NCBI RefSeq assembly: GCF_001659605.2
Contig: NC_035164.2
Location: forward strand, 12,668,873 to 12,732,872
Length of the DNA: 64,000 bases
Reading direction: 5' to 3'
DNA from: Manihot esculenta
Lineage: Eukaryota > Streptophyta > Magnoliopsida > Malpighiales > Euphorbiaceae
The notes below the pieces were generated by a model that saw nothing but the letters and a program-made list of their open reading frames with translations, was not told the DNA's origin and ran no database searches. Position 1 is the first letter of the stretch, and each line of letters starts with the position of its first letter. Shown piece after piece: positions 35,495 to 46,380 of this stretch. Both the position numbers and the translations under genes were made by a program.

Positions 35495-38400
35495 GGTAAT
35501 CTCATCATTGGGTGTTCAGATGTGTATGCTTTGATGGACCCCGGTGCTTCTCATTCCTTTATTGCTTCGAGAGCCATAGAGAGGTTGGGTTTGATCAGTT
35601 CTGAGTTAGAGTATCCTCTCTGGGTCAGTGGACCTAGATGTGACCCATCAGTGGCAGTGTCAGTCTGTCGTTTCAGTCCAGTGTTTATAGAGGGTAGATG
35701 CCTTCCAGCTGACCTTGTGGTTCTAGACTTGACAGATTTTGATGTCATTCTAGGGATGGATTGGCTATCTACATATAGTGCTACGTTGGACTGTCGAGAG
35801 AAGCTAGTGAGTCTCAGAGACCAGGATGGGTCAGAGTGTGTCTTCAGAGGAGACAGGAGAGGTACACCCAGAGGTATGATTTCAGCCCTTCAGGCTCGTC
35901 GTTTGCTTAGGAGGGGTTGTCAGGGGTTTCTAGCTCATGTGAGAGAGCTAGACAGTCAGGTTAGGGAACCAGCCACAGTACCAGTAGTCCGAGAGTTTCT
36001 CGATGTATTCCCAGATGATTTGCCAGGACTACCACCTGATAGGGAGATAGGGTTTGAAATTGAATTATTGCCAGGTACTAGACCTATCTCGATACCTCCC
36101 TATAGGATGGCGCCAGTTGAGTTAACAGAGTTGAAAGCACAGTTGCAGGACTTGGTAGATAAGGGTTTCATCCGCCCTAGTACCTCACCTTGGGGTGCTC
36201 CAGTGCTCTTTGTCAGAAAGAAGGATGGATCCTTTAGACTTTGTATCGACTACAGACAGTTGAACAAGGTCACTATCAAGAATAGGTATCCCTTACCGCG
36301 GATTGATGATCTATTTGACCAGCTAGCTGGAGCAGGTTGTTTCTCGAAAATAGATCTGAGATCTGGGTATCATCAGTTGAGAGTCAGAGAGGCAGATGTG
36401 CCTAAGACAGCTTTTCGGACCAGATATGGGCATTATGAGTTCTTAGTGATGCCGTTCGGGTTGACTAACGCCCCTGCAGCATTTATGGATCTCATGAACA
36501 GGGTATTCAGTGAGTTTCTGAATCACTTTGTCATTGTGTTTATCGATGATATCTTAGTGTATTCCAGAGATGCAGAGGAGCATGCCCAGCATCTGAGGAT
36601 TGTTTTACAGACACTGAGAGAGCATGGTTTCTATGCCAAGTTCTCGAAGTGTGAGTTTTGGTTACGGAGCATTTCCTTCTTGGGACATGTAGTATCAGCA
36701 GAGGGTATTGAGGTAGACCCCAAGAAGATAGAGGCTGTAGCTAACTGGCCCAGACCCATGACAGTGACTGAGATTAAAAGCTTTCTGGGACTGGCAGGTT
36801 ACTACAGGAGGTTCTTTCAGAACTTCTCAAAGATAGCAGCTCCTATGACCAAATTAACTCAGAAGAACCAGAAGTTTATCTGGTCAGACCAGTGTGAAGA
36901 GAGCTTTGAGGAGCTCAAGAGGAGATTGACAACAGCACCAGTGTTAGCTCTGCCTGTCAGTAATAAGGACTTCACAGTGTTCTGTGATGCATCTCGAGTG
37001 GGATTGGGGTGTGTATTGATGCAGAGTGATAGAGTAATAGCTTATGCTTCTAGACAGTTGAAGAAGCACGAGTTGAATTACCCTACCCATGACCTAGAGA
37101 TGGCAGCAGTTATCTTTGCACTTAAGATGTGGCGGCATTACCTCTACGGGGTTAAATGCGAGATCTTCACCGATCACAAGAGTTTACAGTACATCTTAAG
37201 TCAGAGAGAGCTAAATTTGCGGCAGAGAAGATGGGTCGAATTGCTCAGTGATTATGATTGTAAGATCCAGTATCATCCGGGTAAGGCGAATGTTGTCGCA
37301 GACACCCTAAGCCGGAAGTCACTAGGCAGTTTATCCCATATAGCAGCAGAGCGGAGACCAGTTATGATGGAGCTTTATAAGCTCTTTGACGAGGGATTAC
37401 AGTTAGAGTTGTCTGGTACAGGTGCGTTGATAGCACAGATGAGAGTGACACCTGTGTTTCTGGAGCAGATAGCTCAGAGACAGCATGAGGACCCTGAGTT
37501 GATGAAAATTGCCAGGACTGTTCAGTCAGGCAATAGTGCAGAATTTAGATTTGACAGTAAAGGGATCCTACGCTATGGGAGTCGACTTTGTGTACCAGAT
37601 AGGGGCAGTGTGAAAGAAGACATTATGAGGGAAGCTCATAATGCGAGGTATAGTGTTCACCCAGGAGCTACCAAGATGTATCAGGATCTGAAAAGGGTCT
37701 ATTGGTGGCCAGCCATGAAGAAAGAAGTGGCGCAGTTCGTGACAGCCTGTGAGGTTTGTCAAAGGGTGAAATTAGAGCATCAGAAACCAGCCGGAATGCT
37801 TAACCCATTACCGATTCCAGAGTGGAAATGGGAGAACATAGCCATGGATTTTGTAGTGGGTTTACCAGTAGCGTCCAACAGGATAGACTCGATATGGGTG
37901 ATTGTGGACAGACTCACGAAATCTGCTCATTTTCTTCCAGTACGGAGTAACTATTCTGTGGATAAGTTGGCACAGGTCTATCTGGATGAGATAGTGAGAT
38001 TACATGGAGTCCCAGTGTCTATAGTTTCAGACAGAGGACCTCAATTTACTTCTCGCTTTTGGCGGAGTCTGCAAAGTGCGATGGGCACGAGATTAGATTT
38101 TAGTACTGCTTTCCACCCGCAGACTGATGGACAGTCAGAAAGGACCATCCAGACCATAGAGGATATGCTTCGCCTATGTGTGTTAGACTTTGGCGGTTCT
38201 TGGAGGCAGCATCTACCTTTGGTGGAGTTTGCCTACAATAACAGTCATCATGCTAGCATTGGGATGGCTCCTTATGAAGCATTATATGGGAGGAAGTGCA
38301 GATCCCCTGTTTGCTGGGAAGAGGTAGGAGAGAAAGCTCTTGCAGGGCCAGAGTTAGTAAATCTTACCAGTAGAATGGTGCCCATGATCAGAGAGAGAAT

Positions 38401-38881
38401 CAGAACAGCTCAGAGTAGACAGAAAAGTTATGCAGACGTTCGTAGAAAGCAGTTAGAGTTTCAAGAAGGTAATTGGGTATTGCTGAAAGTGTCTCCAATG
38501 AAAGGAGTGGTTCGTTTTGGGAAGAAAGGTAAATTAGCTCCACGGTACATTGGACCCTTTGAGGTGTTGCAGAGGATCGGAAATGTGTCGTATAAGCTGG
38601 ATTTACCTGCTTCTATGGAGAGGATTCACCCGGTATTTCATGTTTCTATGCTACGACAGTTTGTGTCAGATCCGAATCAGGTTCTGAGTGAGCCTGAGGT
38701 GGAGATTCATACAGATCTCACCTATATAGAGCAGCCAGTGCGGATTCTGGACACGCAGATCAGACAGCTAAGGAACAAGGAGATTCCGATGGTGAAAGTT
38801 CTGTGGAACCACCATAACCTAGAAGAGTGCACGTGGGAGACGCGGGAGTCTATGCTCCAGCAGTATCCATATTTGTTTTAA
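35495..38881 (+). CDS. E5 protease-RT-RNase H-integrase with chromodomain
   Basis: Same frame as gag, reopened after TGA 35492; the first ATG is 35522. Counting from that ATG: protease MDPGASHSF (5-13) and [10 protein letters not shown] with [18 protein letters not shown] (about 244-261) and catalytic FIDDILVYS (about 340-348); RNase [11 protein letters not shown] (about 485); integrase zinc region with HPGATKMY (about 711) and CEVC; DDE core at VDRLTKS (about 796), SDRGPQFT (about 836) and the QSERTIQT glutamate (about 872); C-terminal chromodomain-like segment (about 1075-1115, with LVKVLW-like MVKVLWNHH). Chromodomains of this clade are thought to steer integration to heterochromatin, which fits this location. 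All catalytic acids are present. Confidence 0.93.
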   Translation, partial: GNLIIGCSDVYALMDPGASHSFIASRAIERLGLISSELEYPLWVSGPRCDPSVAVSVCRFSPVFIEGRCLPADLVVLDLTDFDVILGMDWLSTYSATLDCREKLVSLRDQDGSECVFRGDRRGTPRGMISALQARRLLRRGCQGFLAHVRELDSQVREPATVPVVREFLDVFPDDLPGLPPDREIGFEIELLPGTRPISIPPYRMAPVELTELKAQLQDLVDKGFIRPSTSPWGAPVLFVRKKDGSFRLCIDYRQLNKVTIKNRYPLPRIDDLFDQLAGAGCFSKIDLRSGYHQLRVREADVPKTAFRTRYGHYEFLVMPFGLTNAPAAFMDLMNRVFSEFLNHFVIVFIDDILVYSRDAEEHAQHLRIVLQTLREHGFYAKFSKCEFWLRSISFLGHVVSAEGIEVDPKKIEAVANWPRPMTVTEIKSFLGLAGYYRRFFQNFSKIAAPMTKLTQKNQKFIWSDQCEESFEELKRRLTTAPVLALPVSNKDFTVFCDASRVGLGCVLMQSDRVIAYASRQLKKHELNYPTHDLEMAAVIFALKMWRHYLYGVKCEIFTDHKSLQYILSQRELNLRQRRWVELLSDYDCKIQYHPGKANVVADTLSRKSLGSLSHIAAERRPVMMELYKLFDEGLQLELSGTGALIAQMRVTPVFLEQIAQRQHEDPELMKIARTVQSGNSAEFRFDSKGILRYGSRLCVPDRGSVKEDIMREAHNARYSVHPGATKMYQDLKRVYWWPAMKKEVAQFVTACEVCQRVKLEHQKPAGMLNPLPIPEWKWENIAMDFVVGLPVASNRIDSIWVIVDRLTKSAHFLPVRSNYSVDKLAQVYLDEIVRLHGVPVSIVSDRGPQFTSRFWRSLQSAMGTRLDFSTAFHPQTDGQSERTIQTIEDMLRLCVLDFGGSWRQHLPLVEFAYNNSHHASIGMAPYEALYGRKCRSPVCWEEVGEKALAGPELVNLTSRMVPMIRERIRTAQSRQKSYADVRRKQLEFQEGNWVLLKVSPMKGVVRFGKKGKLAPRYIGPFEVLQRIGNVSYKLDLPASMERIHPVFHVSMLRQFVSDPNQVLSEPEVEIHTDLTYIEQPVRILDTQIRQLRNKEIPMVKVLWNHHNLEECTWETRESMLQQYPYLF

Positions 38882-38949
38882 GGTTAGTTTCCTCCTTGTG
38901 TTATTTTGTGTTTTTGTATGTTTTCGAAACATCCGAGGACGAATGTTCT

Positions 38950-38963
38950 TAAGGAGGGGAGAA
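38950..38963 (+). other. Polypurine tract of E5
   Basis: TAAGGAGGGGAGAA immediately before the 3' LTR. Confidence 0.85.
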
Positions 38964-41132
38964 TGTAATACCCGGCTAGAGTCCGGCACCGGAATTCCTG
39001 TTGTTTGATGGAATCCAGGGTGTCGGAATTCTAAAAAGGGTAGGATTTATGTTTTTACTAGGTGTTATGATGTGTTTAAATGTTTTAAAGTTAAGGGAAG
39101 TGAGTTTTGAGTTGAAATGACCTAAGGCAGTTGAGCCAAGTTCGGCCGCCGAAAGTAAGTTCGGCCGCCGAAAGTGTTTGGCTTCCGAAGGGAAGTTCGG
39201 CCCCCGAATGTTGCTTGGTCTTGCATGTCATTGGGCAGCCGACGATGAGTTGGCCAGCCAAGCTGAGTCATGGCTTTTGACAGATGTTGGCCTCAGATTC
39301 TTGCCATGAATTAGCCACGTCTTCTATGACTCATCTGCAAGTGTTTTGAGCAGCTCATGCAGGAGTTTGCTCATTCACCAAGTTTTGAAGGGTTTGAAGC
39401 AAAAAGTGAGTTTGAGAGAGTTTGAGAGTGTGAGAAGAGGTGATCCGTTTTCCCTTGTTCAGAGTGTTTAGCTTCTTGCTACAGGAGGTAAGTGATGCAC
39501 TTGAACATGTGTATATGTTTCTGAGTTTATGGGGATAAAGGAAGGAGATGCATACCAGGTTGCTTTAAAGAATTATGCATGGCTACATGTTTATATGTAT
39601 GTTTGTTTTGTTGTTTGGGGTTATTAGCTAGTCTTGGACCCCTGTGATCATATACATGAGTATATGTATGTTGAGGAGGTGAAGTTTGCATGGGTTGAGA
39701 AGTTGAAGGAAAGAAGGAGATGGTTTGGCGTTGAAACTGAGTTCTGGATAAACTCAGGTTCGGCAGCCGAAAGTTCATTCGGCCGCCGAACCTCTTGCAT
39801 GGTAGCTTAGGCTGCCACAGCTTGCCCCCGAGTGTTTTGCATGTTCGGCTCTGTTTGGGGGATTCGGCCGCCGAAGGTGCCGCCGAAGGTGCTTGAGTTT
39901 CGTCTCTGGATAGGACATTCGGCCGCCGAACCTGCCGCCGAAAGTGTTCTGTCCAGCTTTTCTTTGCTTGCTTTGCATGACTATTAGAGTGAGTGTAAGG
40001 GAGTTCTTGGGGAGTTTAATAGAGTTATTCTTAAGTAAGTTTGGTCCCTCATTTGGTCCCTCATTTGAGTCTTTCTGTGCTTACACAGACCAGAGGAACC
40101 AGAGAGAGCAGCAGTGAGTACTGCTCCAGAGGTTCAGAGCCTGCAGAGTCAGTCAGTCCAGATAGCCAGAGGTGAGTGGAACTACACTTAATGCTTTTGA
40201 ATTGACCAAATGACATGTTTTTAGCATCTCTCATGCATCATGATGATATCATAGGGTGATTGCATTAGTATCCACGAATATGTTGCATTGCATTGTTATT
40301 TGATGGTGTGAGTAAATGCTGAATGATCCAATAGTCACAGACAGGAAGTCCAGGAGCCTTTGACTACGCCCTGGCACGTATAGCAAAGACCAGGAGCCTT
40401 TGACTACGCCCTGGCAGGTATATAGCAAAGTCCAGGAGCCTTTGACTACGCCCTGGCAATGGTAAGTTCACAGGTGTTATATACACATATACATATATGA
40501 CAGGAAGACCAGGTGCTCGATTCTACGCCCTGGCACAGAGTTACTGGGACTATGTGGTGACAGGTTTACTCTTGATGTGGCTTGTCTGTGATATGGTGCA
40601 TTCCATGAGATCATATGTTACTGAGATGTTTTACTGTTCTACTCACTGGGCTATAGAGCTCATCCCACTCCCTTAACCCCAGTTTTGCAGGTTCAGGGTA
40701 CAGTGTACAGGGACAGTCCAGCAGAGTACAGGAAAAGAAAAGAGATCTGTAATAGCTTAGAGTGGACATGTAATATTAAAGAGATGTAATAGTTGTTGCT
40801 TGACCTAGTGATGTATGTGTTGTACATGATCTGTATATGTATATATGTTTTCTTGTATGTGAAAACCAGGCTTAACAGGTATGAGTTAACCCATCTAGAG
40901 CAAGCTCTAGTCAGGGATACAGAGTACAGAGTACATGAGTACAGAGTACAGAGATAGTGCATGCACAGGTTAAGCCTTGGTTCAGAAAAGAGTTTTATTT
41001 TCACATAAAATGTATGATCATGTATGAGGTTTACAGGTACACAGAGAGTATAGCAGGCTTGCTACGGGTTCTGGCGGCTTTAAGCCGACCTGAATCCTAG
41101 CGCCGGTGACGGTCCATTTTGGGGTCGTTACA
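38964..41132 (+). repeat. 3' LTR of E5
   Basis: 2169 bp, the same length as the 5' LTR and almost identical to it. Followed by the second TCTGC. Confidence 0.95.
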
Positions 41133-41137
41133 TCTGC

Positions 41138-41439
41138 TGTCAATTTCTGCTATCAAGGTGATTTAGGCAGATCACTTGCTCGATCTGCCCCAATCGCTTT
41201 CTGGGATTCAGTCCAGTTTCTGTCTCTGTCTCTGCGAGTGATTTGGCCAGTCTCTGCGAGTGATTTGGGCAAATCACTTTGACCCAGTCACTTTTCCAGC
41301 TTTTTCTTCACTTTTTCTCCAATTTTCCAATTTCTTCATTTTCTGTGAAAACATAACAAAAACACAAATTAAGCTAGAAAAAATGTGTAAATAAACAGTA
41401 ATAAATATAATAAAAATGTGGCTAAATTATGCTTGATCA
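41138..41439 (-). repeat. E2 5' LTR, outer part
   Basis: Remainder of the E2 LTR, ending (plus strand) GCTTGATCA at 41439, that is, starting TGATCAAGC on the minus strand. It contains AGTGATTTG-GG-CAAATCACT (about 41259-41278) and related partial copies. Confidence 0.88.
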
Positions 41440-41759
41440 CCCGCTGAAGAAGAGGCTGCCCCTCTCCCTCTGCCTCTGCCACTGGCCTGCGTCGCGGCTG
41501 GAGCTACTGGCTAAGCCACACTACTAGAAGCTGTCTGCTGGGACTGTGCCACAAAAGCTGCTCTAGGACATTCCCGTGCCATGTGTCCCTCCTGCCCACA
41601 TCTGAAGCAGGCTGTCATCCCAAACCGACAGACTCCCTTATGCAGCTTCCCACACTTCATACATACTGCATTAACTGCACCTGAGCTCGAGCCTCCTCCT
41701 AATCTCAGACCTGACTTGATCTTGTTCCAGAACTTATTCTTCTTTGACTTTTTGGTGGT
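41440..41759 (-). pseudogene. Tekay copy 2 gag segment between E2 and E3
   Basis: 320 bp of Gag coding sequence with both zinc-knuckle motifs (CMKC and CFRCGQEGHMAREC). It continues 27317 across E2 and 51447 across E3; copy 1 shows the uninterrupted order at about 19895-20213. The last five bases are the E3 target duplication GTGGT. Confidence 0.88.
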
Positions 41760-41837
41760 TGATCAAGCATAATTTAGCCACATTTTTATTATATTTATTA
41801 CTGTTCATTTACACATTTTTCTAGCTTAATTTGTGTT
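41760..41837 (+). repeat. E3 5' LTR fragment (78 bp)
   Basis: Matches the start of the E4 LTR to TTAATTTGTGTT, then switches abruptly to inverted PBS/LTR-end sequence (CCAATTTTTGATAAGCGG). Confidence 0.85.
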
Positions 41838-41845
41838 CCAATTTT

Positions 41846-42735
41846 TGATAAGCGGTTGTCGAAGCCGTAAAAAATAAACATATTAAACAATCAACAATAA
41901 ACTTGTAGATAGTGGCAATAGGGCCGAACCATAGGGAATTGACACCAATGATTTTCCTAATAATGACTAGGTCAAGTAAATAACAAGTAATTAAAAAAGG
42001 GGGGTTTTGAGTTGATGGATTAACACTAAATAACAAAAGAAAGCAATAATTTAAAGATGAGTAAATCAATAAGAGAAAAGCTTCTAGTTGAAGTATGGAT
42101 CTATTTCAGATTGTTTAGAATTGATCATTGATTATTTAGGACTCCTATTTTATTTCAATAAATTGGTTTTGGTTATGGAAGACGCTTCTCACAACCAAAT
42201 TCCTCCTTAGTTCAAGTTTGATTAGGAAACGTTCGCTAATCAAACACTAATCAACAAGTTGCCAAGGAACGTCCTTGGGGCATTGTAGCATCGAACAACT
42301 GTTGACTGCATTAAGACTTAGAGAAACCCAATTCTATCCTTGCCAACCGCGTGGTCAAGTTTAGATTATGCAATTTGATTAAATGTGTATTTGAACAACC
42401 TAAGCAATTACGGACCTAAATCATTCAAACAGTATTACTTAAGCAATTTAAAAGCAATGGGCCCTTATTGATTCTAAAAGCAAAGTAATAATTATGGAAA
42501 GCTCAAATTGCATAAATATTGAAAATAAATAGAAGTTTAACAATGGAGATTTAAATCTCCCAATTCATCACAAAATCTAAAATTCACCAACTTCAACTAG
42601 AAAAGAATGGATTTAGCCACTCATGATGGACTAAATACACAAAAAGATGAAAAGAAAAGAAAAAGGAAAGAGGCTGCAGAGTTTCTAGCGAGGGGAGAAG
42701 ATGCTGAGTAGTTGATCAGATGATCCCCTTGCATA
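41846..42735 (-). repeat. E3 inverted partial LTR
   Basis: Minus-strand LTR from its end (TGATAAGCGG at 41846) up to a mid-LTR point, with the hairpin (42262-42278) and the mini-ORF (42612-42623). Near 42722-42735 it fuses to gag coding sequence through a shared GCAAGGGG-like stretch; the 5' part of the LTR is missing. Confidence 0.8.
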
Positions 42736-43027
42736 ACTGAAATTTGGATGGTCCCTCCAACCTGGATTATAAGTATTTGCATAGGGATCATACCTTCTTT
42801 GCCCATTGAAACCTCCCACAGCATTGACTTGCTGGTCCTCCTCTTGAAGGGAAGGACATAGATCAGTTGGGTGGTTGTTGGCACATATTCCACATGGCTT
42901 GGGCTGCTGAATTTGCTGGACTTGTTGGGTTTGCCCCACAACAAGGCTACGGACAGCATTGGTGAGATCAGAAATTTGGGATGCTAGCATGGATGTACTC
43001 ACCTCATTTACACTCCTTGATGGTGGC
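42736..43027 (-). pseudogene. E3 gag fragment with zinc knuckle
   Basis: Continues the gag frame of 48890-49918 across E4. It has CGICANNHPTDLC (CCHC knuckle) and the DPYANTYNPGWRDHPNFSYA segment typical of Athila Gag, then fuses to LTR sequence. Protease and pol are absent. Confidence 0.82.
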
Positions 43028-44449
43028 TGATCAAGCATAATTTAGCCACATTTTTATTATATTTTCTACTGTTTATTTACACATTTTTCTAGCTTAATTT
43101 GTGTTTTTGATATGTTTTTACAGAAAAGGAAGAAATTGGAAAGTTAGAGAAAAAGTGAAGAAAAAGCTGAAAAAGTGATTGGGTCAAAGTGATTTGCCCA
43201 AATCACTCGCAGAGACAAAAACAGAAACTGGACTGAACCCCAGGAAGCGATTGGGGCAAAATGAGCAAGTGATTTGCCCAAATCACTCGCAGGATTTGCC
43301 CAAATCACTTTAATAGCAGAAAATACAGCAGAGGCGGGAAAAGAGCAGAAATTAGAAATTCAAAGAAAAGAAGTCCAAGTCCACTTCAAACACCACAAGA
43401 TCAGTCCCAAGAGCCACGCCCTTCACTTAGAGAGTTCCATTCTCAATCAAACACAAAATTCAAAGAGGAATCAAAGACTACAAAGAAGACCAAATCAAAT
43501 TGAGATTACAAAACCCTAATCAAATTGGACTTGGGACTCTCCAGCTATAAAAGGGCAGCATCAAAGGCACCTCATGATCTCTTTCAGCATCTGCCATCCT
43601 CGGAAATTCTCCAGCAACACAGCAGAAACTTTCCTTCTTTCTTTTCTTCTTTATTTTTGTATTTTAGTCGCCATGAGTGGCTAAATTCATTATTTTCTAG
43701 TTGAAGTTGAGAATATTCAGATTTGTGATGAATTGGGAGGTTTAATACTCCATTGTTGAACTCTTGCTTGTTTCAATATTTATGCAATCTGATCTTTTCC
43801 ATAATTATTACTTTGCTTTTAGAATCAATAAGGGCCCATTGCTTTTAAATTGCTTAAGTGATAAATTGTTTGAATGATTTAGGTCCGTAATTGCTTAAAT
43901 TGTTTGAACATAAATATAATCAGTTGCATAACCTAGCCTTGACCACGCGGTTGGCAAGGATAGAATTGGGTTTCTCTAAGTCTTAATGCGATCAACGGTT
44001 GTTCGATGCTAAATGCCCCAAGGACGTTCCTTGGCAACTTGTTGATCAGTGTTTGATTAGCGAACGTTTCCTAATCAAACTAGAACTAAGGAGGAATTTG
44101 GATTGTGAGAAGCATCTTCCACAACCAAAACTGATTTATTGAAATCAAATAGGAGTCTTTAATAATCAATGATCAATTCTGAACAAACTGAATTAGGCTC
44201 ACACTTCAGCTAGAATCTCTTTCCCATTGATATTCTCACTTATTTAAATTATTCTTCTCTTTTGCTTTTAGCTTTTAACTCATCAAAACAAACCCCCCTC
44301 TTTTACTTATTTGTTATTACTTGCCTTAGTCACTATTAGGAAGATACTTGGTGTCAATTCCCTGTGGTTCGACCCTATTGCCACTATCTGCAAATTTATT
44401 TGTTGATTGATAATAGGTTATTTTTGACGGCTTCGACAACCGCTTATCA
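43028..44449 (+). repeat. 5' LTR of E4
   Basis: Starts TGATCAAGCATAATTTAGCC and ends ACAACCGCTTATCA. Dyads AGTGATTTG-CC-CAAATCACT at 43188-43207 and 43268-43287; TATA box CTATAAAAGG 43545-43554; mini-ORF 43673-43684; hairpin 44018-44034. Confidence 0.94.
43545..43554 (+). promoter_or_regulatory. TATA box of E4 5' LTR
   Basis: CTATAAAAGG; repeated at 47980-47989 in the 3' LTR. The E3 3' LTR has CTATAAAAGA at 50541-50550. Confidence 0.7.
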
Positions 44450-44454
44450 AAAAT

Positions 44455-44473
44455 TGGCGCCGTTGCCGGAGAA
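44455..44473 (+). other. Primer-binding site of E4 (tRNA-Asp type)
   Basis: TGGCGCCGTTGCCGGAGAA, five bases after the LTR. Confidence 0.88.
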
Positions 44474-44500
44474 TTGATCAAACTAACATATTTTCCTTTT

Positions 44501-44587
44501 ATGATCAGGGCTGATCGTAAAGAAGCTCTTCTTTACGATCCTGAAATTGAACGCACTACCAAGACCTTACAAGCATGGCTACAGTAA
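44501..44587 (+). CDS. Gag N-terminal mini-ORF of E4 (28 aa)
   Basis: ATG 44501 begins the conserved Athila Gag N-terminus (YDPEIERT) and stops at TAA 44585 because capsid is deleted. It overlaps the ATG of the Gag-remnant frame (44575) by 13 bases in a different frame, as in E2. It could act as an upstream ORF. Confidence 0.6.
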   Translation: MIRADRKEALLYDPEIERTTKTLQAWLQ

Positions 44588-46134
44588 GTATGTCTTTTCT
44601 CTCTTCTCAAATTTCTGAACTAACCTCTATGGTGAGAAATTATGGTATAGGTCAAGCCCAACAACTTCAACAAGCACATGCATTTGAAGGATTCTATGGA
44701 CAGCCAAGACATAATCCCTACCTTGACACATACAATACAGGTTGGGGAGACGATCTGAGCTATGGCTATACAAGGACAGACCACTACCATGACTACCAAA
44801 GAGATCTGCAATACAATCCATGTTGGGGGGACAATCCGAATTATGGCTATGCAAGGGCTGACTACTACCAAAACTATCAAGCCCAAGCAACACCTCAAAA
44901 CTCCAATATGGAACTTGAAGAGATGGTGAGGAAATTGGAAATTTCTGGGAAAATTCTCCAACAGCAAGTGGATCAAGCGGTCAACTCAGTGGATGCATAC
45001 ATATTAAGAAGAGAGGAAGAGCTTCAAGATCTATGGGACGATGACGAAGGTTCTCAAGAAACAGACCGAGCTGTTGAGTCTACTGCACAAATCACCACTA
45101 CACTTGAATCTGAACCAGCTACTACCCAAACAACACTTGTTGAAGCTTCTGCCCTCCAAGAGACAGCAACTACTGTAAAAAATTCAGACTTTGCTGCTGT
45201 CCAACCTACTGCAAATAGAGACAACAGTTGCTGTCCATCTGCTGAAAATTCCACATCAGCAATTGCTGAACCTGCTGTCCAAAAATCAGCAAGTGTTGAA
45301 TCTGCCACCATTGCATCCTTTATTGCTGTCCAAACACCAGCAACCTCAGAAATTGACACAACTGAACCAGAAGTTGTTGCACTTGCTGAACCAGCAACAT
45401 ACACCACTGAAATAGCTCCTGAACAACCAGCAAAGAAGCAACAAGTGGGACAAATGGCTTCATCCTTGAGTAAACTTGAATCACAAGGAAAGCTACCTTC
45501 CCAAACTGAGATAAATCCAAGGAAAAATGCTAGTGCCATCACATTGAGGAGTGGAAAAGAGCTGCAAGATAGTAAGGCTGAAAAATTGCAAAAACAGGCC
45601 ATGGAAAAAAATCTGCCAGAAAGTGATCAGGGCAGTGATTTGCCCAAATCACCCAGACAATCTGCCCAAATCAGTGAGCAGATAGACATGACAGAGGGTG
45701 ATCTGCCCAAATCAACAGATGATCTGCCCAAATCACCTAAGCAAACAGACCCTGTCTTGCCCAAATCACTAGAGCAGACAGACTTGATAGAGAGTGATTT
45801 GCCCAAATCACCCAGACAATTTGCCCAAATCAGTGAGCAGACAAACATGACAGAAGGTGATCAGCCCAAATCATCAGTGCAAGCAGAATTCAATTTGCCC
45901 AAATCACCAATGCAGACAGACACGATAGGCAGTCGATCTGCCCAAATCATCAGCGATGATCTGCCCAAATCAATCAGCAGACAGCAGGCAGAGTCCCAGA
46001 TAGCAGCTGCACCAGATCTGAAGCCCTTGCCCAGCCACCTCAAATATGCCTACTTGGAAGTTGAAAATACACTTCCAGTAATTATTTCCAACCAACTCAG
46101 CAAGAGGAAGAAGAAAAGCTCCTTGATATGTTAA
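44575..46134 (+). CDS. E4 Gag-remnant protein (519 aa)
   Basis: Intact frame from ATG 44575. Order: segment normally after capsid (SSQISELTSMVRNYGIGQAQ), Tyr/Gly/Asp/Asn-rich repeats (about 38-100), a possible helix (ELEEMVRKLE), an Ala/Thr/Pro/Glu-rich segment (about 160-300), LPSQTEINP and SAITLRSGKEL (about 312-330), then alternating DLPKS and AQISEQ repeats (about 350-480), then KPLPSHLKYAYLE, which normally precedes RT. A one-base loss near 46104 relative to E2 ends the frame at 46134. No capsid, zinc knuckle, protease or polymerase. Function unknown; it might join particles of an autonomous relative. Confidence 0.8.
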   Translation: MATVSMSFLSSQISELTSMVRNYGIGQAQQLQQAHAFEGFYGQPRHNPYLDTYNTGWGDDLSYGYTRTDHYHDYQRDLQYNPCWGDNPNYGYARADYYQNYQAQATPQNSNMELEEMVRKLEISGKILQQQVDQAVNSVDAYILRREEELQDLWDDDEGSQETDRAVESTAQITTTLESEPATTQTTLVEASALQETATTVKNSDFAAVQPTANRDNSCCPSAENSTSAIAEPAVQKSASVESATIASFIAVQTPATSEIDTTEPEVVALAEPATYTTEIAPEQPAKKQQVGQMASSLSKLESQGKLPSQTEINPRKNASAITLRSGKELQDSKAEKLQKQAMEKNLPESDQGSDLPKSPRQSAQISEQIDMTEGDLPKSTDDLPKSPKQTDPVLPKSLEQTDLIESDLPKSPRQFAQISEQTNMTEGDQPKSSVQAEFNLPKSPMQTDTIGSRSAQIISDDLPKSISRQQAESQIAAAPDLKPLPSHLKYAYLEVENTLPVIISNQLSKRKKKSSLIC

Positions 46135-46380
46135 GGAAACACAAGAAAGCAATTGGGTGGACCTTGGAGGACGTAAAAGGCACCTCAAGACCCTTTGGTG
46201 GAGGCTCATCTCACCAGAATCAAGGACAGAATACAGCATATGGAGCACTTGTTGCAGCTGCTGGTGGACTATTTTTCTGCCCACAGACCAGCCACGACAG
46301 TGATTTGGCCGAGTGATTTGCCCAAATCACTTGGCCTAATCACCCACATCTCAGGCAGTCCCTTTCCTTCTCCTTATTAA
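46128..46380 (+). pseudogene. E4 fusion tail after Gag remnant
   Basis: LRKHKKAIGWTLEDVKGTSR (pre-RT segment) passes directly into a helical tail (RIKDRIQHMEHLLQLLVDYF) and LPKSLGLITH, ending at 46380 in a second frame. It marks the pol deletion point and contains the 44-base inverted repeat 46300-46343. Confidence 0.65.

Larger units (their letters stand above)
31557..41132 (+). mobile_element. E5: nearly intact Tekay-like chromovirus (9576 bp)
   Basis: Two 2169-bp LTRs, initiator-Met primer site, gag, protease, RT, RNase H, integrase with a chromodomain-like end, and a purine tract. Target duplication TCTGC (31552-31556 and 41133-41137) inside the E2 LTR. The LTRs differ at only a couple of places that I noticed (for example 33219 C against 40626 T), so the insertion is recent. 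One in-frame TGA at 35492 is the only coding lesion found. It is a different subfamily from Tekay copies 1 and 2 (LTRs diverged). Confidence 0.96.
27318..41439 (-). mobile_element. E2: non-autonomous Athila-type element in Tekay copy 2, split by E5
   Basis: Minus-strand element whose own sequence is 27318-31556 plus 41138-41439 (about 4.5 kb). It has a 5' LTR, a degenerate tRNA-Asp primer site, a Gag-remnant frame and a 3' noncoding region ending in its purine tract, and then stops: no 3' LTR is present at the left edge. Same family as E4, which shows that the missing part should be an LTR. It sits in the Tekay gag at a CCC/CCCGC position; seven Cs at the left junction suggest that microhomology removed the 3' LTR. 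Confidence 0.85.
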
